Notes: generated from the letters alone by a model not told the origin. Numbered from the stretch's first letter, positions 18,085-25,661 are shown. The stretch is DNA of 25,808 nucleotides from Lachnospiraceae bacterium UBA3633 (GCA_002374095.1 DFKY01000014.1:1-25808), one strand, 5' to 3'. Translations and numbers: made by a program.

Positions 18085-18792
18085 ATGAGAATTTCCGGTT
18101 TACAAAAAGTAACACTTCTTGACTACCCAGGCCATATAGCCTGCACTATATTTTTTGGTGGATGTAACCTTCGGTGTCCATTTTGTCACAATATGGAACT
18201 TGTGGAGCACCCAGAGCATTTCCCTGAAATTAAAAGAGAAGAAGTGATAGATTTTTTAAAAGAACGAAAAGGAAAGCTAAATGGTGTAGCAATTACTGGT
18301 GGAGAGCCGCTATTGAATACTGACATAGGAGAACTTTTGCATGAGATAAAAGCACTTGGTTATCCTATAAAACTTGATACCAATGGTTTTTTCCCAGATA
18401 TGATAGAAAAACTAATAGATGAGAAGCTTGTGGATATGTTTGCCATGGATATAAAGGCAGGCTTTAGTAATTATGGTAAGGTAACTGGTATAGAGCCCGG
18501 TGCTATTAGTGAAAAACTTCAAGATTCAATCAATAAATCAATCTCACTTCTTATCAACAAGGCCCTTGACTATGAATTTCGTACTACATGCGTGAAAGGA
18601 CTTCATAGCGAAAAAGATTTTTATGAGATACGAGATATGATTAAAGGCGCAAAGGCATACTTCTTACAAGATTATAAGGCAGCACCAGGTATGGAATCGC
18701 TTCCATATAAACCATTCACAAGAGAAGAACTTGAGAGCTTTTCATCTATTGTAAAAGATGCCGTAGTGTCGGTAAATATTAGGGGAGTATAA
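18085..18792 (+). CDS. anaerobic ribonucleotide reductase activating protein (radical SAM, NrdG/PflA type)
   Basis: A 235-residue radical-SAM activase. The cluster motif CNLRCPFC places C27, C31 and C34 in C-x3-C-x2-C spacing, followed by TGGEPLL for SAM binding. The N-terminus RISGLQKVTLLDYPGHIACT is typical of the group annotated as NrdG2, which installs a glycyl radical on class III ribonucleotide reductase. The reductase gene nrdD is not in the window, so the partner is inferred and another glycyl-radical enzyme is possible. AAAGGA just upstream of ATG 18085 provides the ribosome site. It lies 26 bp after addA, with a GAGCCC element in the gap, and shares its frame with the next gene, separated only by the TAA stop and 15 bp. 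Confidence 0.85.
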   Translation: MRISGLQKVTLLDYPGHIACTIFFGGCNLRCPFCHNMELVEHPEHFPEIKREEVIDFLKERKGKLNGVAITGGEPLLNTDIGELLHEIKALGYPIKLDTNGFFPDMIEKLIDEKLVDMFAMDIKAGFSNYGKVTGIEPGAISEKLQDSINKSISLLINKALDYEFRTTCVKGLHSEKDFYEIRDMIKGAKAYFLQDYKAAPGMESLPYKPFTREELESFSSIVKDAVVSVNIRGV

Positions 18793-18807
18793 ATATTAAT
18801 TATCAAA

Positions 18808-20211
18808 ATGAGTAATTCAATCCACATTTTATCAAAAGATGAGAATAATGGTGTTATACTGTATCGTGTAATGGTAATGTTTACATGTATGTTTTTCATC
18901 ATGGCATTTGCTTATGCTATCATGTATGAATCATTTGATACTATTGTTGAAGGTTTTATAACGATATTAAAGACACCTGCGCAGTGCACTCATGACGCAT
19001 TTAGTATAAGTGTATCAAGCGCGCTTTTCAATACAGGTTTTTGTGCACTTCTTATAATTTCCTATATACCACTTTTTGGGAAAGTAAGACAAGTCAATGC
19101 ATCTACACTTGCAGCATTTTTCTTGTCGGTTGGATATGGTACATGGGGGATGGATATAATCAATATGCTTCCACCTATGCTTGGGATAATGCTTGTAGCA
19201 AAGCTTAGAAAAAAAGATATGACTAAGATGGTCAATCTTGGCATATTTTCTACGGCACTTTCCCCACTTCTCACAGAAGTGATGCTTAGATGGCCTTACT
19301 ATACGGCTTTAGTAGATGGTGAAGTAGTAAATACAGGAACTACCTATGTGACGAGCCTTCCTTTTCAGCCATTTGGAGTTGTGCTTGCTATAATTATAGG
19401 AATCATAATTGGCATAGTTTATCCTGCAGTCAATGAGCATGCCTCAAAAATGCATCTTGGATATAGTTTGTTTAATGCAGGCCCTGCAGCAGGATTTCTT
19501 TGTTGTATATTGGTAGGATTATTATTTAGAACTACAAATATTGATATACCAACAAATGGACCATCAAGTGGACCTGAAGCTTTTTCATTTATTTTTATAT
19601 CATATCTTACAGCATTTATAGTGTGTTTTATTATAGGAGTTGTTATTGACAAAAATTCATTAAAAAATTATATCAAATTACTAAAAGACTCTGGTCATGG
19701 CTCCAATTTTGTAGATACATATGGCATAGGAGCGACACTTATCAATATAGCAGTATATGGTATATTTATATTGCTTTTCTATACATCAGCTAAAATATTT
19801 TTTGGAGCATCATTTAACGGAATCATGGCTGGCATTATCTGGGGGGCTATGACCTGGGTTGCAGCAGGTGCACATCCATTAAATGTACTTCCGATAGGAG
19901 TGGGATATATGCTTATAGCATATGTGTCTACACATATTATGCCAATCTTGGGTATAGGAAATGATATAGGAAGGCTGGGCATGCATTCAGTACCTATACT
20001 TATAGGTTTCGCTTACGCTACAGGTATGGCACCGCTTACAGGTCACTACGGATTTATTGCAGGCATTGTGGCAGGAATAATACATTTTTCTATTGTCACA
20101 CTTACACCAAATCTTTATGGTGGATTTAATTATTATAACGGAGGCCTCGCAGCAGCGATTGTTGTTTTTGAATTTGTACCAGTACTTGAAGAACATTTTA
20201 AAAAAGAATGA
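18808..20211 (+). CDS. DUF1576-family multi-pass membrane protein
   Basis: A 467-residue integral membrane protein with about ten to twelve hydrophobic segments and few charges, recognised as the DUF1576 family of unknown function. It looks internally duplicated. A first half containing VGYGTWGMDIINMLPPMLGI (about residues 110-130) and SPLLTEV has a counterpart containing VAAGAHPLNVLPIGVGYML (about 350-370) and APLTGHYG. A dipole of small residues in these parallel segments would suit a transport fold, but no substrate can be proposed. ATG 18808 has no close Shine-Dalgarno. AGGGGAG at 18781-18787 lies 20 nt upstream, overlapping the end of the radical-SAM gene, so a non-ATG start nearer to it or coupled translation is possible. 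Confidence 0.8.
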   Translation: MSNSIHILSKDENNGVILYRVMVMFTCMFFIMAFAYAIMYESFDTIVEGFITILKTPAQCTHDAFSISVSSALFNTGFCALLIISYIPLFGKVRQVNASTLAAFFLSVGYGTWGMDIINMLPPMLGIMLVAKLRKKDMTKMVNLGIFSTALSPLLTEVMLRWPYYTALVDGEVVNTGTTYVTSLPFQPFGVVLAIIIGIIIGIVYPAVNEHASKMHLGYSLFNAGPAAGFLCCILVGLLFRTTNIDIPTNGPSSGPEAFSFIFISYLTAFIVCFIIGVVIDKNSLKNYIKLLKDSGHGSNFVDTYGIGATLINIAVYGIFILLFYTSAKIFFGASFNGIMAGIIWGAMTWVAAGAHPLNVLPIGVGYMLIAYVSTHIMPILGIGNDIGRLGMHSVPILIGFAYATGMAPLTGHYGFIAGIVAGIIHFSIVTLTPNLYGGFNYYNGGLAAAIVVFEFVPVLEEHFKKE

Positions 20212-20260
20212 ATTCACACTTTTTTCAAAAAGTATTCTTAGAATTTTAACAAACTATAGC

Positions 20261-20266
20261 TATAAT
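20261..20266 (+). promoter_or_regulatory. -10-like hexamer for the secreted repeat protein gene
   Basis: A perfect TATAAT lies 38 bp before the ATG of the downstream gene, in a 92-bp gap. The -35 position (TTAGAA with 17 bp spacing) is weak, so this is a plausible but unproved promoter giving a leader of about 30 nt that contains the GGAAGGAG ribosome site. Confidence 0.45.
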
Positions 20267-20303
20267 GCAAAGTATATAGTTAAGGGGCTAGGAAGGAGAT
20301 TTT

Positions 20304-21002
20304 ATGAAAACAAAAAAACTATTAACTATTGCAATTATAGGAACACTTGCAGTAAGCAGTATGGGAAATATGGCTTTTGCAGCTACAACAAATACTACAC
20401 AAAATGTTGAGAGCAAGAAGTTTGGTAAAGGCGAAAGGCCTGAAAAACCTGAAAATGTAGTATTTGGCAAAATTACAGCTATTTCTGAAAATTCAGTTAC
20501 TGTAAGTTTGGCTGAGATGAAAATGCCTGATGGTATGATGAAAGATGGAGCAAGATGTGCCACGCCACCTGAGATGAGAGGTGAAAGACCAGATTTTAAG
20601 AATGGCGAAAAGCCAGATTTTAAGGATGGCGAAAAGCCAGATTTTAAGGATGGCGAAAAACTAGATTTCCAAAATGGTGAGAGACCAGATGGCAGTGAGG
20701 AAAGAATGAATGTAGAAGATAGATTCACTTTAACTGGCACATCAAAAACATATAATATTAAAAATGCAACATTTGACAACTTTGGAATGAGAGGACAAAA
20801 AAAAGAAAGCACTGAAAATTCTGATACAACCACAAAAGCAGAGAAAACTTATAAGGATTTTCAGGTTGGCGATTATGTAGCTATAGAATTAGAAAGTAGT
20901 ACATCTACAGAGGCAAAAAGTATGCGAGAAGTAGGTATGATGCGTGGAATGGGCCCTCGTGGCGGCATGATGCATCCAAAAGAAAACACACAAAGTCAAT
21001 AG
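20304..21002 (+). CDS. secreted protein with 8-residue tandem repeats, function unknown
   Basis: A 232-residue protein with a Sec signal peptide (MKTKKLLTIAIIGTLAVSS, cleavage likely after AFA near residue 27). A short beta-rich segment GKITAISENSVTVSLAE (about 55-71) resembles DUF5666/OB-like units seen in secreted clostridial proteins. Residues 94-130 carry tandem copies of an 8-residue unit, G-E-K-P-D-F-K-D. A second folded piece follows (residues 134-200), and the C-terminal tail is rich in Met, Gly and Arg (GMMRGMGPRGGMMH). The Met/His tail might bind metal, but this is speculation. Strong ribosome site GGAAGGAG just upstream; own -10-like site and own terminator, so probably a separate transcription unit. 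Confidence 0.75.
   Translation: MKTKKLLTIAIIGTLAVSSMGNMAFAATTNTTQNVESKKFGKGERPEKPENVVFGKITAISENSVTVSLAEMKMPDGMMKDGARCATPPEMRGERPDFKNGEKPDFKDGEKPDFKDGEKLDFQNGERPDGSEERMNVEDRFTLTGTSKTYNIKNATFDNFGMRGQKKESTENSDTTTKAEKTYKDFQVGDYVAIELESSTSTEAKSMREVGMMRGMGPRGGMMHPKENTQSQ
20583..20693 (+). repeat. in-frame 24-bp tandem repeat inside the secreted protein gene
   Basis: Four 24-bp units start at 20583, 20607, 20631 and 20655, followed by a 15-bp partial unit. The second and third are identical; the first and fourth diverge. Each encodes eight residues of the form G-E-(K/R)-(P/L)-D-F-x-(D/N). The identity of the central pair at DNA level suggests recent duplication. Confidence 0.9.
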
Positions 21003-21042
21003 ATTTATTTTATATAAGCCCTTCTAAAAATTTAGATATACT

Positions 21043-21072
21043 TGCTCTTGGGTAAAACCAAGGGCATTTTTT
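21043..21072 (+). terminator. intrinsic terminator after the secreted repeat protein gene
   Basis: A 9-bp stem (U21043-G21051 with C21058-A21066, including one G-U pair) closes a loop of six bases and is followed by six consecutive T residues from 21067. It lies 40 bp after the TAG stop and before the kinase gene, separating the two transcription units. Confidence 0.8.
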
Positions 21073-21081
21073 ATTGATATA

Positions 21082-21090
21082 TGATATAAT
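21082..21090 (+). promoter_or_regulatory. extended -10 promoter element of the small kinase gene
   Basis: TGATATAAT matches the extended -10 consensus TGnTATAAT. No good -35 is present because the expected site falls in the preceding terminator. The predicted transcription start near 21097 would be at or next to the ATG at 21098. Confidence 0.5.
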
Positions 21091-21097
21091 TGTATTT

Positions 21098-21664
21098 ATG
21101 ATAGGTGCTGTTGAACAGATAAAAAATGTAATTAATGAAAAAAAACTACAAGGTCAAGTGGTTATATCAATTGATGGACCTTGTGGCAGCGGAAAGACTA
21201 CAATTTCAAAAGAAATTGAAGAAAAGCTTCATTTCAATATATTACATATGGACGATTTTTATCTTCCTTTTCAGAAAAGAGATAAGAACTGGATGAACAT
21301 AATAGCAGGACATATGGATTTTGATAGACTTATAGACAATGTTTTAGAACCTTATAAAGAAAGACATAAAGTAAATTATATATCTTATGATTGCCATAGT
21401 GATAAGTTTATGCAAGAGATTCCAGTCGATTTAAATAAGTTTCTTGTGATAGAAGGGTCATATACTGCACACCCATTACTTGCTAAATATGTGGATCTAA
21501 GAATATATATAGATATAGATAAGGATACTCAAGTTGATAGACTTACAAAACGGAATAGTGATGTGGTGGATAAATTTATCAGTATGTGGGTTCCTTATGA
21601 GTATAGGTATTTTGAAGAACTAAAAATAAAAGAGTTAAGTGACCTTGTCATAAGAAATGATTAA
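21098..21664 (+). CDS. P-loop nucleoside/uridine kinase-like protein
   Basis: A 188-residue protein of the uridine kinase/phosphoribulokinase P-loop family. Near the N-terminus is SIDGPCGSGKTT (Walker A), then a HMDDFYLP substrate motif, VIEGSYTAHP (Walker B-like), and DLRIYIDIDKDTQVDRLTKRNSD with an Arg-rich lid. The expected chemistry is ATP-dependent phosphorylation of a small metabolite; the family is broad, and the substrate may not be uridine. ATG at 21098 is chosen because the P-loop must be near the start. An in-frame TTG at 21074 overlaps the -10 element. No Shine-Dalgarno is visible before 21098, consistent with a leaderless mRNA. The stop lies 13 bp before the start of the desulfidase-family gene. 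Confidence 0.72.
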   Translation: MIGAVEQIKNVINEKKLQGQVVISIDGPCGSGKTTISKEIEEKLHFNILHMDDFYLPFQKRDKNWMNIIAGHMDFDRLIDNVLEPYKERHKVNYISYDCHSDKFMQEIPVDLNKFLVIEGSYTAHPLLAKYVDLRIYIDIDKDTQVDRLTKRNSDVVDKFISMWVPYEYRYFEELKIKELSDLVIRND

Positions 21665-21677
21665 AAAGGAGCAAAGT

Positions 21678-22958
21678 ATGCATAAATTGACAGAAATTAT
21701 AAAAAATGATATGAAACCAGCACTTGGTGTGACGGAGCCAGGAGCGATAGCGTTTTCGGTTGCAAAGGCAAAAGAATATGTAAAAGGGGAACTTAAGAAG
21801 ATTAAGGTTTCACTTAATAGTGGTATGTATAAAAATGCATTTACTTGCGGGATACCAAATTCTAGAAACTTTGGCAATGCATATGCAGCAGCTCTTGGGT
21901 ATGTGGCGGGTGACTCGTCAAAAGGGCTTATGTCGCTTTCGGGAGTCACAGAGAATGATGATGAGGAAGCAAAAAAAATTATAGATAGTGGTAAAGTCGA
22001 TATAGTTCTTGATAGTATCACAAGTAAGATATTTATTGAGGCGACCATAGTGACAGATGTAAATCAAGCAGTGGTGACCATAAAAGATTCCCATACTAGT
22101 ATAACCAAGATAGAAGTAGATGGTAAGATTTTGTATGAAAATGAGAAAAATGAAGAAGTAGATAGAAGTGAAGAAGACATAAAAAAGCATGCAATACATG
22201 AGTTTACACTTAAAGATATACTTGACTATGTGGACACTATTGACATTTCAGAGATTGAGTTTGTCAAAGATGCATATAGAGTCAATCTTGAACTCTTTGA
22301 TGAATCAATGAAAAGTGATAGAACGATATTTGCAAAAAGACTTAAAGAACAAAATGGTGGAGAGATTATATCTAAAAGTGAAAAAGATACAGCATCACTT
22401 TTATGCAATGCAGCGATAGAAGGAAGAGTGATAGGCCTTGATAAGCCAGCTATGAGTATCACGGGGTCGGGTGCACATGGTATTATCGCTACTATGCCAC
22501 TTTATGCAGTATATAAGATTGATAATTTGACAGAAGAGAAACTATATAGAGCTACAATGTTAAGCTATCTTGTATGTACCTATATAAAAGAATACAGTGG
22601 TAAACTTTCTGCATTTTGTGGTTGTGCAATTGCAGCAGGTACAGGGATGGCTCTTGGTGTCGCATATCTAAAAGGCGGAAAGCTAAAAGAAATGGAATAC
22701 ACGCTAAATAATATGGCATCATCTATCACTGGTATGATATGTGATGGTGGCAATCAAGGTTGCACTATGAAAGGCGTGGCAGCTTGTGATACGGCTTTTC
22801 GGTCAGTTGATTTTGCAATGAATGGAGTGCATATAGATAGTATTCATGGAATCAATGGCAAGACGCCAGAAGAAACCATGAGAAACATGGGGCTTATAGC
22901 AGTGCCAGGAATGGTTGAGACAGAAAAGACCATAGTCTCTATATTTGAAGACAAATAA
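21678..22958 (+). CDS. L-cysteine desulfidase/UPF0597 (CyuA) family protein with altered catalytic site
   Basis: A 426-residue protein of the CyuA/UPF0597 family, related to the alpha part of iron-sulfur L-serine dehydratase. Cysteines in FCGCA (C314, C316), C355 and C362 fit the known cluster-ligand spacing of the archaeal enzyme (C-x6-C for the last pair). The motif normally written GCTEP reads GVTEP here, with V18 in place of the Cys thought to act as catalytic base. C57 in FTCGIPN is another conserved-looking site. Family members release sulfide and pyruvate from cysteine; with this substitution the substrate is uncertain. ATG 21678 follows AAAAAGGAG at 21663-21671; ATG 21657 lies inside the previous gene and is rejected. 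Confidence 0.85.
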   Translation: MHKLTEIIKNDMKPALGVTEPGAIAFSVAKAKEYVKGELKKIKVSLNSGMYKNAFTCGIPNSRNFGNAYAAALGYVAGDSSKGLMSLSGVTENDDEEAKKIIDSGKVDIVLDSITSKIFIEATIVTDVNQAVVTIKDSHTSITKIEVDGKILYENEKNEEVDRSEEDIKKHAIHEFTLKDILDYVDTIDISEIEFVKDAYRVNLELFDESMKSDRTIFAKRLKEQNGGEIISKSEKDTASLLCNAAIEGRVIGLDKPAMSITGSGAHGIIATMPLYAVYKIDNLTEEKLYRATMLSYLVCTYIKEYSGKLSAFCGCAIAAGTGMALGVAYLKGGKLKEMEYTLNNMASSITGMICDGGNQGCTMKGVAACDTAFRSVDFAMNGVHIDSIHGINGKTPEETMRNMGLIAVPGMVETEKTIVSIFEDK

Positions 22959-22974
22959 TCTTTCAGTATCTCAT

Positions 22975-23010
22975 TTTTAGTGATGGTCAAATTTGGAGTA
23001 TACTAAAACT
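22975..23010. repeat. 36-bp direct repeat, copy 1
   Basis: Identical over 36 bp to 23285-23320. The unit starts TTTTAGTGATGG and ends AGTATACTAAAACT; its outer 7 bases (TTTTAGT and ACTAAAA) are inverted repeats and it contains CAAATTTG and AGTATACT palindromes. This copy begins 17 bp after the stop of the desulfidase-family gene and is followed by a T-rich stretch, so it could also contribute weakly to termination. Confidence 0.95.
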
Positions 23011-23046
23011 TATTTAATTTTTCTATTTTTTCTCCTTTTTTTAAAA

Positions 23047-23190
23047 TTATTTGTATGGTCGGAAACCCGCCGATATAATACCACCTACGCACCACATTAT
23101 TATTATTACTGGCAATGCTATAATGCCCAACCCTATCATGCATGGAATTATTACCAACCACTTAACCGCACCGAGTGCTAATTTATACAT
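23047..23190 (-). CDS. small hydrophobic (membrane) peptide, 47 residues
   Basis: A minus-strand gene of 47 codons. It starts MYKLALGAVKWLV, has a continuous hydrophobic run through about residue 42 (with IIPCMIGLGIIALPVIIIMW) and ends with the basic tail GFRPYK, so it would span the membrane once or as a hairpin. Support is a textbook ribosome site AAGGAGG (complement of 23199-23205) 8 nt before the ATG, and a TTGCTA/TATAAT promoter upstream at 23378-23383 and 23355-23360. The leader is about 158 nt and includes repeat copy 2. I recognise no family. Size and hydrophobicity resemble type I toxins or small regulatory membrane peptides, but this is only an inference. Confidence 0.6.
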   Translation of the reverse strand: MYKLALGAVKWLVIIPCMIGLGIIALPVIIIMWCVGGIISAGFRPYK

Positions 23191-23284
23191 TTATTCGTCC
23201 TCCTTACAATTTATTATTGATTTTTTTCTGAAACTCGCTTAAAGTCTCATTGTCTATATTTATTAAGAGTGTCCCTTCCCTTAG

Positions 23285-23320
23285 TTTTAGTGATGGTCAA
23301 ATTTGGAGTATACTAAAACT
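23285..23320. repeat. 36-bp direct repeat, copy 2, within an 11-bp inverted repeat
   Basis: Exact copy of 22975-23010, 310 bp away. Here flanking bases extend the inverted arms to a perfect 11 bp (TTAGTTTTAGT at 23281-23291, ACTAAAACTAA at 23312-23322), which could form a hairpin. It lies in the predicted leader of the minus-strand small peptide gene. Confidence 0.95.
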
Positions 23321-23354
23321 AAATAATCATATATGCTTCTCTACCTACGACCAT

Positions 23355-23383
23355 ATTATACAAAGAATTGCAAATTTTAGCAA
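23355..23383 (-). promoter_or_regulatory. promoter of the small hydrophobic peptide gene
   Basis: On the minus strand, TTGCTA (complement of 23378-23383) is followed by 17 bp and a perfect TATAAT (complement of 23355-23360). Predicted start is near 23348, giving a long leader to the ATG at 23190. It is divergent from the peptidase promoter 58 bp away. Confidence 0.6.
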
Positions 23384-23440
23384 TGTGTTTTAGGCTAGAG
23401 GATAAAGTCATGTCGCCTATGTCTTTAATAATTGCATTGT

Positions 23441-23469
23441 TTGACAATTTTTTACAATTAAGTTATAAT
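23441..23469 (+). promoter_or_regulatory. perfect-consensus sigma-70 promoter of the M13 peptidase gene
   Basis: TTGACA at 23441-23446, 17 bp spacer, TATAAT at 23464-23469: both hexamers and spacing match the consensus exactly. Predicted start is near 23476, giving an 80-nt leader to the ATG at 23556. Confidence 0.85.
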
Positions 23470-23555
23470 CTGTTTTCGGTAATGAAATTATTTATATTAG
23501 GCTGGTTATCATTACTAAAAGTAAATTTATGTAAAGAAAGGGAAAGTAACGTAAT

Positions 23556-25661
23556 ATGAAATATAAATTATTTTCAAGAGTTTTATCATCAGTTTTAGTT
23601 ATCTGCATGTTTGCAACCGCTTGTAATAATAGCATGGGTAATCACAATGATTTGTCTACACCTTTGACTCAACCTATGGATCCATCAGTTATGAAACCTT
23701 GGATTAATTCTTGCCTTTTAGGAGAAGTAAATGATGAAGTGAATCCGAGTTTAAAAGATGATTTTTTTGTAAATATAAATCACGACTGGATAACAAGTGC
23801 AAAATTAAGACCGGGGTTTTCATCAGAAACTCCTATTTTTCAAGCTATGGATACAGTTAAAGAAAGATGTCTTGAATTTCTTAATGATAAAACTCTGAAA
23901 TTTGACGATCCAGTTTTGTCTCATGATATATCTTTGATACAAAATTATTTTAATCTTTTTCTTGATTGGGATGAAAGAAATGCTATAGGTGTAGAACCAG
24001 TAAAATCATTGGTCGAAAAAATCCAATCAATTTCTACTCTTGATGAGATGACAGAATTCTTATTGTCTAACGATGCATTTGATGATTCTATAGGATTATT
24101 TAATATATTGGTTCATACTGCTAAGGAAGACTCTTCATCATACGAAGTAGTTATTAGTCCTACAGATTTACCACTTGGCGATTCGGCTGAATATAGTTCT
24201 TTAACTGAAAATGGAAAAAGGATCAAACAAGCAAATGATGATAAAACTACATATATGTTGAAGCGTATAGGTTTTGATGATGAATCGATTAAATCTTTAT
24301 TGGATTTGTCACATAATTTTGCTGGTAAAGTTGCAAAAAACATTATGAGTATTCTTGAAAGTAATAATTCAGACTCATTATTAAAAACTATAAATCAAGT
24401 GACTATGGATGATATAAAGAAAATAGAGGGCAAACTTCCACTATCTGCTTTTATGGAAAAATATGGTTATGCCTCTTCCAAACTAATTAATCTTAACGAG
24501 CCTAAATGGTTAGATGCTCTAAAAGATATTTATGCTGATGAAAATCTTGACGGGATGAAAGCATTTTTTTTGACATATGTAGCAAGAATTTATATAAATA
24601 GAGTAGATGAAGAGGCATTTCGAAAAAATCAAGAAATCAACAATGTACTTAGAGGTATTAATGAAAGTATGTCTGATGTTGACTTGGCTTACCAAGAAAC
24701 AAGACTGCTTTTACCATATTGTTTTGACCGTATATATTTAAATAAATATGTCACTGCTGAAATGAAAAATGAAATTACCAGTTTATGTAAAGAGTCAATT
24801 GATGCATATAGAGATATGTTGTCAAGTATTGACTGGCTTTCAGAAGAAACAAAAAAAGCCGCTATTAAAAAACTTGATAATATAAATATTCATTCATTGT
24901 ATCCAGACAAATGGGAAGACGACTCAATATATCAAATTAAATCAAAAGAAAATGGTGGAACATATATAGATGCACAAAAAGCCATTACCAAAGGAATTAT
25001 AAAAAGACAACTATCTTATATAAACCAAAAAGTTGATAAAAATATTTGGGGTATAGACATACTTGATACTAACGCTTATTATAATCCAGAAGATAACTCT
25101 ATCAATATAATACCAGGATTCTTTTGCGATGTAACATATCGTAGTGATATGAGTCTAGAAGAGAAATATGGAGCAATTGGTTCTGTTATAGGTCATGAGA
25201 TAAGCCATGCTTTTGATACAATTGGTTCTCAATATGATGAATTAGGAAATGTAAAAAATTGGTGGGCTAAAGAAGATAAAGAGGCTTTTAGGAATAGAGC
25301 AAACAAATTAATTGAGTATTATGATAAGGTTGTTGCCTTTGATGATGGAACAAAATATAGTGGCCAAATGGTTCAAACTGAAGCTATTGCAGATATGGCT
25401 GGTATAAAATGTATGTTAATGCTTGCAAAACGTGTCCCTAACTTTGACTATGACAAGTTTTTTAGGGCAAATGCAAGATTATGGGCAAGAGTTAATACTT
25501 TGCAAGTTTCAGAAGCTATGGTGTTGACTGATACTCATCCAATTGAGTATCTTAGGGCTAATGTTACATTACAGCAATATGATGAATTTATAGAAACTTA
25601 TGATATAAAAGAAGGAGATGGAATGTATATAGCTCCTGAAAATAGAATAGCAGTTTGGTAA
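23556..25661 (+). CDS. M13 family (neprilysin/PepO-like) zinc metallopeptidase, lipoprotein
   Basis: A 701-residue endopeptidase of family M13. A signal peptide ends in lipobox ATAC (C23), so the enzyme is probably anchored outside the membrane, unlike the cytoplasmic PepO of lactic acid bacteria. An N-terminal helical domain (about 65-450, starting DDFFVNINHDWI) precedes the catalytic domain. The latter has NAYYNP (506-511) for substrate binding, the zinc site HEISH (547-551) with H547, E548 and H551, and third ligand E609 in EAIADMAG with D613. The C-terminus ends AVW, as in many M13 enzymes. All catalytic residues look intact. The ribosome site is AAAGGGAAAG upstream of ATG 23556. It is monocistronic, with its own consensus promoter and terminator, and probably degrades extracellular peptides. 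Confidence 0.92.
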   Translation: MKYKLFSRVLSSVLVICMFATACNNSMGNHNDLSTPLTQPMDPSVMKPWINSCLLGEVNDEVNPSLKDDFFVNINHDWITSAKLRPGFSSETPIFQAMDTVKERCLEFLNDKTLKFDDPVLSHDISLIQNYFNLFLDWDERNAIGVEPVKSLVEKIQSISTLDEMTEFLLSNDAFDDSIGLFNILVHTAKEDSSSYEVVISPTDLPLGDSAEYSSLTENGKRIKQANDDKTTYMLKRIGFDDESIKSLLDLSHNFAGKVAKNIMSILESNNSDSLLKTINQVTMDDIKKIEGKLPLSAFMEKYGYASSKLINLNEPKWLDALKDIYADENLDGMKAFFLTYVARIYINRVDEEAFRKNQEINNVLRGINESMSDVDLAYQETRLLLPYCFDRIYLNKYVTAEMKNEITSLCKESIDAYRDMLSSIDWLSEETKKAAIKKLDNINIHSLYPDKWEDDSIYQIKSKENGGTYIDAQKAITKGIIKRQLSYINQKVDKNIWGIDILDTNAYYNPEDNSINIIPGFFCDVTYRSDMSLEEKYGAIGSVIGHEISHAFDTIGSQYDELGNVKNWWAKEDKEAFRNRANKLIEYYDKVVAFDDGTKYSGQMVQTEAIADMAGIKCMLMLAKRVPNFDYDKFFRANARLWARVNTLQVSEAMVLTDTHPIEYLRANVTLQQYDEFIETYDIKEGDGMYIAPENRIAVW

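Noticed and set aside
20583..20693. Repeat array as a CRISPR
   Set aside because: Units are contiguous, without spacers, and in frame within a coding region.
20288..20833. 181-codon minus-strand frame with Ser/Pro/Phe repeats
   Set aside because: It is the shadow of the tandem-repeat secreted protein, whose plus frame has signal peptide, ribosome site and terminator.
22993..23242. Two overlapping plus-strand frames of about 60 codons
   Set aside because: Tyr/Asn/His-rich compositions, no ribosome site, and they are antisense to the better supported minus-strand peptide gene.
23368..23559. 63-codon plus-strand frame before the peptidase gene
   Set aside because: It runs across the consensus promoter of the peptidase gene and has no ribosome site.
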